A stretch of 64,000 nt of DNA. It comes from Sandaracinaceae bacterium (GTDB taxonomy: Bacteria; Myxococcota_A; Polyangia; Polyangiales; Houyiibacteriaceae). Position numbers and translations under genes: made by a program. The first letter of the stretch is position 1; each line of letters begins with the position of its first letter. Below, piece by piece: positions 8,788 to 17,574 of this stretch. The DNA is taken from contig JADJJE010000002.1 of assembly GCA_016706685.1 (NCBI GenBank), positions 457,735-521,734 on the forward strand. Direction: 5' to 3'. Under the pieces are notes generated by a model. That model saw only the letters and a program-made list of their open reading frames with translations, searched no databases and was not told the DNA's origin.

Positions 8788-9231
8788 ATGAAACGAACAA
8801 TCCGAGAGGTGCTCGATCAGAAGGGCAAGGCCGTGCATTGCGTCGAGGTCGATGCGAGCGTCATGGACGCGGTGGCGATGATGAACCAACACCACGTGGG
8901 CTCGGTCTTGGTGTGCGACCGAGAGGTGTGGGTGGGCATCTTCACGGAGCGCGACGTCCTCACGCGGATCGTGGCGCCGCGCCGGGACCCGGACACTACG
9001 CGGGTCCGTGATGTCATGACACCCGAGCTCTTCACGCTCACGGCGGAGCACGACCTGGGCGATGCGATGGAACTCATGACCACACGCCGCTGCCGTCACG
9101 TGCCCATCGTCACGAAGGGGCAGCTCGACGGCCTGCTCTCGATCGGCGATGTGACCAAGGCGCTGCGCGTGCAGCTGGTCAACGAGCTGCACGAGCTGGA
9201 GACGTACATCGCCAGCCCGTACGTCTCCTGA
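8788..9231 (+). CDS. two-CBS-domain protein
   Basis: A 147-residue protein made of a tandem CBS pair: first module with VMDAVAMMNQHHVGSVLVCD and GIFTERDVL, second with VRDVMTPELFTLTAEHDLGDAMELM and LLSIGDVTKAL. CBS pairs bind adenosine nucleotides and act as energy or ligand sensors. No enzymatic domain is attached, so it probably works through a partner. The ATG at 8788 follows a GGGGG run; an in-frame ATG at 8749 would add 13 residues. A 14-bp palindrome lies upstream. Confidence 0.9.
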   Translation: MKRTIREVLDQKGKAVHCVEVDASVMDAVAMMNQHHVGSVLVCDREVWVGIFTERDVLTRIVAPRRDPDTTRVRDVMTPELFTLTAEHDLGDAMELMTTRRCRHVPIVTKGQLDGLLSIGDVTKALRVQLVNELHELETYIASPYVS

Positions 9232-9285
9232 GCGGTCGGTCATGGTTCTAGTGGCCAATCCCGCGGCCGGCTGATACCAAGCGGC

Positions 9286-9879
9286 ATGCGAATCCGCTTC
9301 GTCATCTTGCTGGCCCTTTTGGGGCTCACGAGCACCGGTTGTGCGACCGAAGAAACCCAGCGCGTCGCGCCGGGAGCGGCTGCCGCGTCTCAACCCGGCG
9401 AGGCGGCGCCGAACGTCCCGGGTCCCGCTGCCCCCCAGGCGGGAGCCCCGGGCGACCCCTCCGTGCCGCCCGCCCTCGACCCCAATGGCGCACAGGTTGC
9501 CGTGCAGGGCGCCACGGGGACCGTCCAGAACACCCGCACCATGGAAGAAGTGGGCATGGCCATCGAGGCGGCCATCGCGGCTGCTGCGGCGATTCCGGCC
9601 AACGGCGACGACACCTGTGCCATCTCGTACCGCGGGCTGGAGGCGATGGTCGATCAGCTCCACCGCACGATGCCCGACCAGCCCACCAACCCGCTGCCGC
9701 CGCGTGACGCGTACCTCGAGATCTGCCGCGAGCTGCCTCAGGAAATGCAGCAGTGCCTCGTCATCGCCCACGCGGTGGATCACCAGGACGAGTGTGAGCG
9801 TGCCAGCGCCAACCTCGACCCCGCGCTCCGCGCTCGCATGGAAGCCATGATGGGTTCCGGCGCGGCGCCCGCCCCCTGA
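9286..9879 (+). CDS. putative lipoprotein of unknown function
   Basis: A 197-residue protein. The signal peptide with lipobox (LTSTGC) is followed by a Pro/Ala-rich linker to about residue 85. The small globular part has conserved-looking Cys residues (DTCAISYRG, YLEICRE, QQCLVIAHAVDHQDEC). No family is recognised. It follows the CBS gene by 54 bases and converges with the GGDEF gene downstream. Confidence 0.7.
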   Translation: MRIRFVILLALLGLTSTGCATEETQRVAPGAAAASQPGEAAPNVPGPAAPQAGAPGDPSVPPALDPNGAQVAVQGATGTVQNTRTMEEVGMAIEAAIAAAAAIPANGDDTCAISYRGLEAMVDQLHRTMPDQPTNPLPPRDAYLEICRELPQEMQQCLVIAHAVDHQDECERASANLDPALRARMEAMMGSGAAPAP

Positions 9880-9894
9880 GCCGCGCGCCCTCGC

Positions 9895-11994
9895 TCAGGC
9901 CGCGACGACCATGTTGCGGCCACCGTGCTTGGCGGCGTAGAGCGCCTTGTCGGTGATGTCGAAGAGGCCCTCGGGAGTCTTCGCGTGCGTGGGGAAGGTG
10001 GCCACGCCCAGCGACGCGCGTACCTGCAGCTTGCCGTTCTCGGTCTGGAAGACCGTCTCGCCCAGCTCCTCGCGGACGCGCTCGGCCAACAGGATCGCGC
10101 CGTCGGTGTCGGTCTCCTCGCACAGCACGCAGAACTCCTCGCCACCGAAGCGCGCCACGAGGTCGGTCTCGCGCTTCACGCGCATGAGGATCTGCCCCAG
10201 CTCGCGGATCACCACGTCGCCCGTGGCGTGACCGTAGGTGTCGTTGACGCTCTTGAAGTGGTCGATGTCCGTGACGATCAGCGACAGCTTGCGGCCGAAA
10301 CGCTCGGCCGAGCGCACGCGGCGATCGAGCTCGTCCAGGAACGCGCGCTTGTTCAGGCAGCCCGTCAGGCCGTCCGTGGTGGCCATCTCCTCGAGGCGCG
10401 CCACGGCCTTGGCGTTGCTCAGCGAGACCGCTAGCTGGTTGGCCAGCACCTGCAGGGCCGGGCGCACGGCGTCCCCGAAGGCGTCCCTACGCCGCGCGGC
10501 GAGGGCCAGGGTTCCGATGGCGTCCTCGCGCACGATCAGCGGCAGGATCAGCAGCGAGTCCATGCCGCGCAGGTTCTCGCGCCGCGTGTAGACCGTCTGC
10601 TGGCGGGGGTCGAAGTCGCCGCGGTACGGCAGGTAGTGGTGGTTCTTGACCGCCATGGCCGTCAGCGAGTTGTTGTCGCGGAAGGTCAGGTTCTGGAACT
10701 CGTCCGCGTGCACTCCCACGGCCTTGCGCACCGTGTGGCGGCGTGAGTCGGCGTCGTAGAGCGTGATGGCCGCGAATTCGTAGGGCGCGATCTGCTGCGA
10801 CGCCTCGAGGCCCGCGTCGATCACGGCGGCTTCGTTGAGGGCGGCCCCCAGCATCTGGGACGCGCTGAACAGGATGCTCTGCTCGCGCTTGCCTCGCTCG
10901 AGCTGCACGAAGACGCGCTCGTTCTCGAGGGCGCGCAGCACCTGGCGGATGGCGCTCTCGAACACCTCTTCTTCGCGGGCGCTGAAGGGCCTGTCGGCCA
11001 GGCGGTCGCCACAGAGCACACCACGCACCTGGTCACCCTCGCGCACCGGGACGCCGATGAACGCCTGAATGGGCGCGCCGTCGGCGTAGTACGGGAGGCC
11101 CTTGTAGTTGGGGCGAATGTGCTCGAGGTTGGTCGTGATCTGGCGGCGCACCACCGCGCCCAGCGCTCCTTCGCCGGCCGCGAATGGGCCCTCGGCGATC
11201 TCGTCGGCGTTGGTCACCAGCTCCACGATGCGCAGCTGCTCGCCGCGCTCGTCGAGCATCAGCAGCACGCAGGTGTGCAGGTCCAGGCTGCGGTGCAGCA
11301 GGTGCAGCACGTGGTAGAGCGCGTGGTGCACCTCCTCCACGGAGGACTGGAAGAGGCGCTCCTCGTCGTGCGCGCGCCCGCTGGCGGGGGCCACCAGGCG
11401 GAACATGCGCGACTCCTCGCGGACCTTGGCCTTGTCCTCGTCCAGCGCCTTGATGCTGCGCTCGCGCACCCGAGCGATCTCGACGCGCGTGAACATGAGG
11501 TTGAGCGCGCCGAAGAAGACGATGAAGACCGCGTGCAGCACGAAGGGACGGGCGCTCGCGTGGTCCTCGGTCATGAACCAGATGGGGGCCTCGAACAGCA
11601 GCGCCACCAGCACCAGGCCGTGCCCCATGGGCTTGCGCGCGAACGACGCCAGGAACGCGACCACCACGTAGACCAGCGGATAGAGCGGCCCCTCGAGCCC
11701 GCCCATCAGCTGCACCAGCGCGTGGCTGGCGATCAGCAGCAAGAGCCCCAGCTCGAGGTCCAGCCGCACCCCGCGCCCCTCGGTCTCGATGGCCTGGCTG
11801 CGCAGGGACGCGCGCTGCGCGAACAGCGCCAACCACAGCACCGAAGCCGCCGCATGTTCCAGCCCCATGGAGTCGGGGCCACCCTGAAAAGCGCCGAGCC
11901 AGACCACACAGCCGAGCGCCAGCGACGCGATCAGCACCGCGCTCGCACGGACCGTGCGCCGGAGGGAGAGCGCTGCCGTCACCATGCTCGACAT
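9895..11994 (-). CDS. membrane diguanylate cyclase with two GAF domains
   Basis: About 699 residues from the ATG at 11994 (MSSMVTAALS; MVTAALS at 11985 is an alternative). The order is: five to six hydrophobic segments (residues 10-165), a linker helix, GAF 1 (about 190-340), GAF 2 (about 350-510), then GGDEF (about 530-695). The active-site motif is GGEEF, and RETD five residues before it matches the inhibitory I-site (RxxD). It should make c-di-GMP in response to ligands at the membrane or GAF domains. The open frame continues upstream through a (GAGACC)n tract to the IS3 element, so its 5' region may have been changed by that insertion. Confidence 0.9.
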   Translation of the reverse strand: MSSMVTAALSLRRTVRASAVLIASLALGCVVWLGAFQGGPDSMGLEHAAASVLWLALFAQRASLRSQAIETEGRGVRLDLELGLLLLIASHALVQLMGGLEGPLYPLVYVVVAFLASFARKPMGHGLVLVALLFEAPIWFMTEDHASARPFVLHAVFIVFFGALNLMFTRVEIARVRERSIKALDEDKAKVREESRMFRLVAPASGRAHDEERLFQSSVEEVHHALYHVLHLLHRSLDLHTCVLLMLDERGEQLRIVELVTNADEIAEGPFAAGEGALGAVVRRQITTNLEHIRPNYKGLPYYADGAPIQAFIGVPVREGDQVRGVLCGDRLADRPFSAREEEVFESAIRQVLRALENERVFVQLERGKREQSILFSASQMLGAALNEAAVIDAGLEASQQIAPYEFAAITLYDADSRRHTVRKAVGVHADEFQNLTFRDNNSLTAMAVKNHHYLPYRGDFDPRQQTVYTRRENLRGMDSLLILPLIVREDAIGTLALAARRRDAFGDAVRPALQVLANQLAVSLSNAKAVARLEEMATTDGLTGCLNKRAFLDELDRRVRSAERFGRKLSLIVTDIDHFKSVNDTYGHATGDVVIRELGQILMRVKRETDLVARFGGEEFCVLCEETDTDGAILLAERVREELGETVFQTENGKLQVRASLGVATFPTHAKTPEGLFDITDKALYAAKHGGRNMVVAA

Positions 11995-12035
11995 CAGACG
12001 GCGGTGGTACGTCGGCGGCAGGCGAACGGGCAAGA

Positions 12036-12118
12036 AACCGACGGAGACCGAGACGGAGACCGAGACCGAGACCGAGACGGAGACCGAGACGGAGAGACCG
12101 AGTCCGAGACGGAGGCCG
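12036..12118. repeat. hexanucleotide tandem repeat (GAGACC/GAGACG)n
   Basis: About 13 units of GAGACC or GAGACG, with a few variants (GAGTCC, GAGGCC). It lies just upstream of the GAF-GGDEF start and 67 bases from the IS3 left end. If translated on the minus strand it reads as a Ser-Val repeat. A related tract of opposite orientation lies on the other side of the IS at 14036. Confidence 0.9.
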
Positions 12119-12212
12119 TGGCCGAAGGCCGAAGCCGGGACCCCGCCCGTCCGCGACCGTTCACCCGCGGTGCTGATAGCGGTGTGTGTCAAACGAGTTG
12201 TCGCCTGAATCT

Positions 12213-13061
12213 TTAGGCGGCCTTGCCCACCGTGGGTGAGACGGTGATCGCGGGCCGGTCCGGGTTGAGGTGGACCACCGAGGGGCGGTCCCACGGACGG
12301 ACGTTGCGTGTCCAGCGCTCGGGGTGCTTTGCGTGGGCCTGTTCGTAGACGAGGCGGCGGTGGGCGAGGATCGGGAGGTCGGCGCCCACATGGCGAGCCT
12401 GCGGAGTGACGAAGCCGATGGCGGAGTGCAGGTGGTCGTGGTTGTACCAGCGCACGAAGGCCTCGATGGCAGCGACGGCTTCCTGCAGGGGCTGGAAGCG
12501 ACTGGTGTGGTCGGGGCGGTACTTCAGAGTGCGGAAGAGCGCCTCGATGAAGGGGTTGTCATCGCTCACGCGGGGTCGACTGAACGACGACACGATGCCG
12601 AGGGAGGTCATCATCGCGAGCATGGTCGCGCCCTTCATCGGCGAGCCGTTGTCCGAGTGCAGGACGATGCCCTTGCTGGTGACGCCGAGCTGGTTGCAGG
12701 TGGCTTGGAGGAGCAGCGCGGCGAAGTCGTCGGACTCCTGCTCGTTCACGCCCCAGCCCACGATCTTGCGGCTCCACACGTCGAGGAAGACGTAGAGATA
12801 GAAGAACTTCCCGCGGACCGCAGCGGGAAGGTACGTGATGTCCCAGCAGAGCAGCTGGTTCGGGCCCGTCGCCGCGCGGGCCTTCGGGCGCTTGTTCGTG
12901 CGCGCCTTCACGGGGCCACGATGCGTCTTCAGGCCGTGCTCCTCGAGCACCCGGTACATGGTGGACTCCGAGCACAGGTAGTCGCCCTGGTCGGCGAGGC
13001 GCGGCACGATCTGCCGCGGCGAGAGGTCGCGCATGGCCTCGCTGGTGGCGACCTGCACCAC
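12213..13061 (-). CDS. IS3-family transposase OrfB (DDE integrase core)
   Basis: The visible frame gives 282 residues and can be read further upstream without a clear start. The DDE catalytic residues are present: WDITYL (Asp), HSDNGSP (Asp) and NPFIEALFRTLKY (Glu), then WYNHDHLHSAIGF. The HTH_21-like segment (SEAMRDLSPRQIVPRLADQG) lies at the N terminus. Upstream, the segment encoding MILSLVDEAVRSGARL is in a different frame from the following ACEVIGLPARTLQRW, so an indel near 13200 probably breaks the original OrfB. The catalytic domain itself is intact. Confidence 0.85.
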   Translation of the reverse strand: MVQVATSEAMRDLSPRQIVPRLADQGDYLCSESTMYRVLEEHGLKTHRGPVKARTNKRPKARAATGPNQLLCWDITYLPAAVRGKFFYLYVFLDVWSRKIVGWGVNEQESDDFAALLLQATCNQLGVTSKGIVLHSDNGSPMKGATMLAMMTSLGIVSSFSRPRVSDDNPFIEALFRTLKYRPDHTSRFQPLQEAVAAIEAFVRWYNHDHLHSAIGFVTPQARHVGADLPILAHRRLVYEQAHAKHPERWTRNVRPWDRPSVVHLNPDRPAITVSPTVGKAA

Positions 13062-13081
13062 CTTCGCGCGCTCCGCCTCGC

Positions 13082-13729
13082 TCAGCTTGTTGGCCGGCGG
13101 CGTCTTCGACCCGTGACGGCGGTCGTCGCCACCCTGAGGCCCCTGCTCGCGCCAGCGTTGGAGCGTCCGCGCGGGCAGCCCGATGACCTCACAGGCCTCG
13201 CAGGCGCGCTCCGGAGCGGACGGCTTCGTCGACGAGGGAGAGGATCATTTGCCGCGCCTCCCGATGTGTCGTCGTCCTCGTCCCCCCAGAGCGCGTGGAC
13301 TTTTTTTGCCAGCACCAGCAGCGCCGCCGTCTCCGCCAGCGCCTTGTCCTTGCGGTTGAGCTCACGCTCGAGCTCGCGGATGCGCTGCTGCTCCTTCGTA
13401 CGTGGGCGGCTGCCTCCGAGGGCGGCCAGCGCCTGCTCCCGCCACTCGGTCACGGTGGCTTCGTGCAGCCCCTCCCGGCGCAGGTACACGCCGAGCTCCG
13501 AGCCCATCAGCCCCGCAGTCTCTCGCACCACCCGGAGCCGTTCGTCTGGAGACCAGTCTTCCGGGCGGCGGGCCTCACGAGGGGGCGGCTTCTTGTCCGT
13601 ATCGTTTGCCACGAGCGCCACGCTAGCCGCTTGTCGCAGCCACCGCGAGAGGGTGACCTGGGAGACTCCGCTGGTCTCCGCCAGCGCCCTCGCGGACGGC
13701 CCACCCGGCAGCATCAGCTTCTGGATCAT
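13082..13729 (-). CDS. IS3-family transposase OrfA
   Basis: 215 residues as read. The N-terminal part is a helix-turn-helix (ALAETSGVSQVTLSRWLRQA), then a second helical region and a leucine-zipper-like stretch (RIRELERELNRKDKALAETAALL). The last 70 residues after DEDDDTSGG are Arg/Pro-rich and look like out-of-frame read-through. An A7G run (GCA AAA AAA GTC) near 13303-13310 is a typical -1 slippery site that IS3 elements use to make OrfAB. Slippage there enters the frame encoding MILSLVDEAV. Confidence 0.85.
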   Translation of the reverse strand: MIQKLMLPGGPSARALAETSGVSQVTLSRWLRQAASVALVANDTDKKPPPREARRPEDWSPDERLRVVRETAGLMGSELGVYLRREGLHEATVTEWREQALAALGGSRPRTKEQQRIRELERELNRKDKALAETAALLVLAKKVHALWGDEDDDTSGGAANDPLPRRRSRPLRSAPARPVRSSGCPRGRSNAGASRGLRVATTAVTGRRRRRPTS

Positions 13730-14035
13730 GCCTGTTTGAACTCATTCGAATATCGACCCATCGGGTCCCTGCCTGCCTCGCCCCCGAGGTGGTGTGGTGC
13801 GGTTCCTGAGCCGGGCTATGCACCCGCCGGAGGCGACAACTCACGCTGACACAGGGGGATAGCCATCAGCGCTCGAAGCTCGAGGAGGAGCACAACGCCG
13901 GGGCCGCGGCGCCACGATCACCACCCTGACGGCGGCAGCGACTGGGCACGGGCCAGGACGGCCGCTTTCATCAGCCTGCCACCACGCTGTCTGGCGGTCG
14001 GAGCATGGGCCGCCCCCCTTCAGTGGCGTTCACGA

Positions 14036-14174
14036 CGGCCTCGGCCTCGGACTCGGCCTCAGACTCGGACTCGGCCTCGGCCTCGGACTCGGCCTCGGCC
14101 TCGGACTCGGTCTCGGACTCCGTCTCCGTCTCGGCCTCGGACTCGGCCTCGGACTCGGCCTCGGACTCGGACTC
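14036..14174. repeat. hexanucleotide tandem repeat (TCGGCC/TCGGAC)n
   Basis: About 23 units of TCGGCC, TCGGAC or TCCGTC. It begins 182 bases beyond the right end of the IS3 element and ends at the stop codon of the DUF2452 gene. On the opposite strand it reads GAGGCC/GAGTCC, related to but not identical with the tract at 12036. The stretch 13854-14035 between IS and repeat holds no recognisable gene. Confidence 0.9.
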
Positions 14175-14664
14175 ACCGCGGCAACAACGGCAACACTTCG
14201 AACCGTCGGGCGTCGCGGCTCTCGGTCTCCTCGGCCGGGGTCCACGACTGGTCCGCCTCGAGACGAAACGAGCCTTCGAACGCGGCGGGGGCCCGCGTGC
14301 CCCAGTCCTCCGGGGACAGCATGGAAAAGAACAGCTCGCCCTGGTCGTCGCGGTAGAGGTGGTACGTCTGCCCGGGCTTTCGGCGGAACGGGCAGCGGGC
14401 CGCGTTGAGGCGCAGGTCGCGCTCGGCGTCGCGCAGGACCGCCTCGGCCTGGGCGCGGAGGCTGCGCATCTGCTCGGCGATCAGCTCGAGGCGCCGCGTG
14501 GTGACCGCGTTCACCAGAGCGTTCGAGGACTCCACGCGTGCCGCGAGGTCCTCCATGTGGAAGGCGGGAGCCAGACGGCTGACGGGGTAGGGCGAGCTCG
14601 CCTCGCGTCCGCGATGCCGCTCGTCGGAACCCTTGTCTGCCCGAGCGCCTTGGTCGTCCATCAC
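14173..14664 (-). CDS. DUF2452-like protein
   Basis: A 163-residue protein. Features matching DUF2452 are LAPAFHMEDLA, an alpha-helical region with RRLELIAEQMRSLRAQAEAVL, then FRRKPGQTYHLYRDDQGELFFSMLSPEDWG and SFRLEADQSWTP. The function of the family is unknown. No signal or membrane segment is seen, so it is probably cytoplasmic. It is divergent from the ftsB-like gene (81 bases apart), and its 3' end abuts the hexanucleotide tract. Confidence 0.75.
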   Translation of the reverse strand: MMDDQGARADKGSDERHRGREASSPYPVSRLAPAFHMEDLAARVESSNALVNAVTTRRLELIAEQMRSLRAQAEAVLRDAERDLRLNAARCPFRRKPGQTYHLYRDDQGELFFSMLSPEDWGTRAPAAFEGSFRLEADQSWTPAEETESRDARRFEVLPLLPR

Positions 14665-14744
14665 GAAGAGGTAGCGTGCGCTCGCCGCAGAAGCAAAAGC
14701 TGGCGAAAACTGGCGCTGGCCGGCGTGCAGGGCACACTCCGCCC

Positions 14745-15149
14745 ATGTCCGAGGACGACGAACCGCTCGACGCAGAAGTTGCGCCTGCTCCGCGTGCCAA
14801 GCGCAGCCAAGCGCCCGCGTCCGAGACCACCTTGCCCGGGGCGAGCCAAGACGTGGTGGTGGACCTTCAGCGCAGCCTCACCTGGCTGCTGCCGTTCGCG
14901 ATGCTGGTGTGCGCCATCGTGGCGGTGCCGCTGCGCATCCTCGCGGAGGAGGGTCTGCCCCGCTACCGCGCGCTCCAAGCGGAGCAGGTGGACCTGGACG
15001 CCCAGAACGAGCGCATGCGTCGCGAGGTGCGCGACCTCCAGCGCGAGGTCGAGGCGCTGCGGTCGGACCCAGGGGCCATCGAGCGCATCGCGCGCGACGA
15101 GCTGGGGATGGTTCGCCCGGGCGAGGTCATCTTCCAGTTCAACGAGTAG
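14745..15149 (+). CDS. septum formation initiator (FtsB/DivIC-like) protein
   Basis: 134 residues from the ATG at 14745. A cytoplasmic N-tail rich in Ala and Glu is followed by one membrane helix (about residues 43-65, LTWLLPFAMLVCAIVAVPL), a coiled coil (AEQVDLDAQNERMRREV) and the family signature SDPGAIERIARDELGMVRPGE. FtsB/DivIC proteins join the FtsQ-FtsL divisome subcomplex. The N-terminal tail is longer than in enteric FtsB. Its stop overlaps the end of the convergent DUF2723 gene by 11 bases. Confidence 0.85.
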   Translation: MSEDDEPLDAEVAPAPRAKRSQAPASETTLPGASQDVVVDLQRSLTWLLPFAMLVCAIVAVPLRILAEEGLPRYRALQAEQVDLDAQNERMRREVRDLQREVEALRSDPGAIERIARDELGMVRPGEVIFQFNE

Positions 15150-17022
15150 GGGCTGGCGCAGACGGGTCGCGGTCCAGCTGCCCGAAGAGCGCCTCGATCA
15201 GGGCGCGGTCGACCGGGCCGGTCTCGTCAGGGACGGCCAGCGCCGCGGACAGGGCCAGCGCCAGCGCCTCGCTGGGCGCCAAGCGCAGCACCACGTCGAT
15301 GGCCGCGCGTGCGCCCTCACGGTCGCCCACCGCCGCCAGGAACATCGCGTCGTGGAAGCGGCGGTACAGCACCTGCGCGCGCGTCTCGGGGTCCAGGTTG
15401 GGCCCCGCCTCCGCCAGCAGCTCCGTCCAGAGCGCTTGCTGTCCCGCGCGGCCCTCTTGGATGTCGGTGTCGGTGGCGCCGCCAGCCAGCACCCGCACGT
15501 AGAGCCCCTCGGGGGCCAGTGTCTCGTAGAGCGAGAGCGGCACGCGCGCGTCCAGCTCGATGAAGAGCGGACGCTCCGCCGCGAGAGACTGCAGGTCCGG
15601 CTCGCGCAGGTCCCCGGTCAGCTCGAGCCCTGCAAAGAGCTGCCGCAGCTCGGGCGCTTCGGACAGCATGCGCGCCGGCAGGTTGGGGTAGTGCATCAGC
15701 GGCATCGGAACGAACGTCACGTCGGGGCGCAGCCGCTCTTCGCCGAGCGTGCCCATCACGCGGAACACCGTCTGCGGCGAGTAGAGCAACACCACTGCGC
15801 CCGTGGGCAGGTTGCGCACCAGCGCGTCGTCGAACCGGTCGGCCACGTCGAAGCGCGCCAATGAGGCCTGCTCGTGGTGGAGCGGTATCTGTACCAACGA
15901 TCCACACGCGAGCAGAGCCACCAGCGCCAGCGCCGCGCGGGGCCAGCGCTGCTCGATCAGCCCGACGACGACTCCCACCCCGGCCGCGCCCAGCAGCCCG
16001 AGCGCCATGAACGCGGGCAGCAGGTAGCCGAGCGCGTCGGGGTTGTCCCGCACGAAGCCGAGCCAGGCGCGTCCCGCCACGAACACCAGCGTGACCAGCC
16101 CCAGCAGCACGCCCAGCCGGCGCGTCTTGGTGAAGCGCGTGAGCACGTAGAGCCCCAGTACCGCCGCACAGAGCCCCAAGGGGTGCAGGTCCAGCAGCAG
16201 CTGCATGATCACGTCGGCGAAGCGCTCGCCGAGCGGAAGGGGCACCCCGTCACCCTGGTTGCCTTGGAAGGCGGCGGCCGACACCACCCAGTAGAAGCGC
16301 CCCGGAGACGTGGGGTCGCCCAACGTGAGCAGGGGATCCCGCGCGGCGCGGATGGGCAGGTAGAGGTAGAGCATGAGCCCCGCGGCCACCAGCGCGGCAG
16401 CCTGGGCCAGCGGGCGCGCGCCACGCGCCAGGACCACCCGCGCCATGGTGGGGGCCAGCGCAGGCAGCAGCAGCAGCGCCAAGAAGTGATGCGTGGTGAG
16501 GGCCAACCCGAACGCCACTGCGGCCACGCGCACGGCGTGCGTGTCGCGCAACGGGAAGCGCGACTCGATGTACACGGCGCGCTCGAGGATCAGGGCCGAG
16601 AGCGCGGCCTCGAGCGCATAGACCTCGGGACGCACGCCCTGGAACCACCACGAGTACGTGAGGACCGTGAAGAGGGTGGCGCCCAGCGCGAGCACGTCCG
16701 AGGTGGTCTCGCGCAGGCCGAGCGCATCCAGCACGTGCCGCCCCGCGCGCTGCATGAGCGCCGCCGCCGTGGCTGCCGCGAGGGCACACACCAGGGCCAC
16801 CCGAAACGCGAGCGGCCCGAGGGGCAGGATGCGCGCGAAGCTGAGCGTCAGCCCGGCCAGCGGGTGCCCCGGGGGGTGCGAGATGCCCAGGTCGGACGCG
16901 ACCGCCACGAACTCCCCCGTGTCGAGCCAGTGCGCCACGCCCGAGCTGGTGCCCACGAACACCGCGAGGGGCACGGTGCCAGCCGCAAAGGTGGCCACCC
17001 AACGGGGGAGGGGAGCGCGCAT
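15139..17022 (-). CDS. DUF2723 multi-pass membrane protein (glycosyltransferase-like)
   Basis: A 627-residue protein. The N-terminal half carries about ten membrane helices and the DUF2723 hallmarks LDTGEFVAVASDLGISHPPGHPLAG and TYSWWFQGVRPEVYALE. The C-terminal half is soluble and TPR-like. The family is related to GT-C O-mannosyltransferases that use lipid-linked sugars, with the acidic DTGE near the first loop as the likely catalytic site. It is probably an envelope glycosyltransferase. It converges with and overlaps the ftsB-like gene. Confidence 0.85.
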   Translation of the reverse strand: MRAPLPRWVATFAAGTVPLAVFVGTSSGVAHWLDTGEFVAVASDLGISHPPGHPLAGLTLSFARILPLGPLAFRVALVCALAAATAAALMQRAGRHVLDALGLRETTSDVLALGATLFTVLTYSWWFQGVRPEVYALEAALSALILERAVYIESRFPLRDTHAVRVAAVAFGLALTTHHFLALLLLPALAPTMARVVLARGARPLAQAAALVAAGLMLYLYLPIRAARDPLLTLGDPTSPGRFYWVVSAAAFQGNQGDGVPLPLGERFADVIMQLLLDLHPLGLCAAVLGLYVLTRFTKTRRLGVLLGLVTLVFVAGRAWLGFVRDNPDALGYLLPAFMALGLLGAAGVGVVVGLIEQRWPRAALALVALLACGSLVQIPLHHEQASLARFDVADRFDDALVRNLPTGAVVLLYSPQTVFRVMGTLGEERLRPDVTFVPMPLMHYPNLPARMLSEAPELRQLFAGLELTGDLREPDLQSLAAERPLFIELDARVPLSLYETLAPEGLYVRVLAGGATDTDIQEGRAGQQALWTELLAEAGPNLDPETRAQVLYRRFHDAMFLAAVGDREGARAAIDVVLRLAPSEALALALSAALAVPDETGPVDRALIEALFGQLDRDPSAPAPTR

Positions 17023-17122
17023 CGGCGCGATGATGGGCCGCGCCGGGTGAGCGGGTCAAACGCCTGCGTGGACCCGGGGGCGCTCGTCTCGCCCGTGCGG
17101 CGCGCCTCGGCTACGTTGGCGC

Positions 17123-17521
17123 GTGGCCAAACCCCCGCCCAAGACCGCACCCAGCACCAACGCGGCGCCTTTCCACAGCCCGTTTGCCGCGCTCGGCGGG
17201 CTGCGGGATGCACTGCCTGCCCCGGCCGAGACGCCCGTGTCCGACGTGTCGGAGGCCCCGCATCCGGCCAGCGCCAAGCCTGCGGCACTGGGCAAGCTGG
17301 TGCTCCAGCGTGAGAAGAAGGGGCGCGGCGGGAAGACCGTCACGCGCGTGCGCGGCCTCCCCGCGAGCGAGCTCGACCGCTGGGCCACCGACATGAAGCG
17401 GGCGCTCGGCTGCGGCGCGAGCGTGGAGGACGGCGAGGTGATCCTGCTCGGCGACCTCGTCAGCCGCGCCGCGGACTGGCTCGAGGCCCGCGGCGCGTCA
17501 CGGGTGGTGCGCGGCAACTGA
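17123..17521 (+). CDS. YciH/SUI1-family translation factor
   Basis: 132 residues from a GTG start at 17123. The N-terminal 50 residues are a low-complexity tail. The rest matches the eIF1/SUI1 fold: LVLQREKKGRGGKTVTRVRGL, a central helix ATDMKRALGCGASVEDG, and ILLGDLVSRAADWLEARGA. Bacterial YciH proteins resemble eIF1 and influence start-site fidelity at the 30S subunit. The gene is divergent from DUF2723 by 100 bases. The family assignment is firm; the role in this organism is inferred. Confidence 0.88.
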   Translation: MAKPPPKTAPSTNAAPFHSPFAALGGLRDALPAPAETPVSDVSEAPHPASAKPAALGKLVLQREKKGRGGKTVTRVRGLPASELDRWATDMKRALGCGASVEDGEVILLGDLVSRAADWLEARGASRVVRGN

Positions 17522-17574
17522 CGCACGCCCACCGTGTGCGCCTCGCCGAGGGCGCGCGCGCCACGAGCAGCCCT

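Larger units (their letters stand above)
12185..13853 (-). mobile_element. IS3-family insertion sequence with 22/23-bp terminal inverted repeats
   Basis: A 1669-bp element. The left end (12185-12206) reads TGTGTCA-AAC-GAGTTGTCGCCT. The reverse complement of the right end (13831-13853) reads TGTGTCA-GCGT-GAGTTGTCGCCT, so 19 positions are shared around a 3/4-base core. Two minus-strand transposase frames fill it. No clean short target duplication is seen at the outer edges (GTG versus GGG), though GATAGC occurs near both ends (12175 and 13858). Confidence 0.9.

Noticed and set aside
12036..12118. Possible CRISPR-like array
   Set aside because: The unit is a simple 6-mer without spacers.
12165..12190. 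Target-site duplication of the IS3 element
   Set aside because: The bases outside the inverted repeats do not match (GTG versus GGG); GATAGC near both ends is not at the correct distance.
14005..14672. A + strand Ser-Asp-rich frame through the hexanucleotide repeat
   Set aside because: It is a translation of the repeat and then antisense to the DUF2452 gene.
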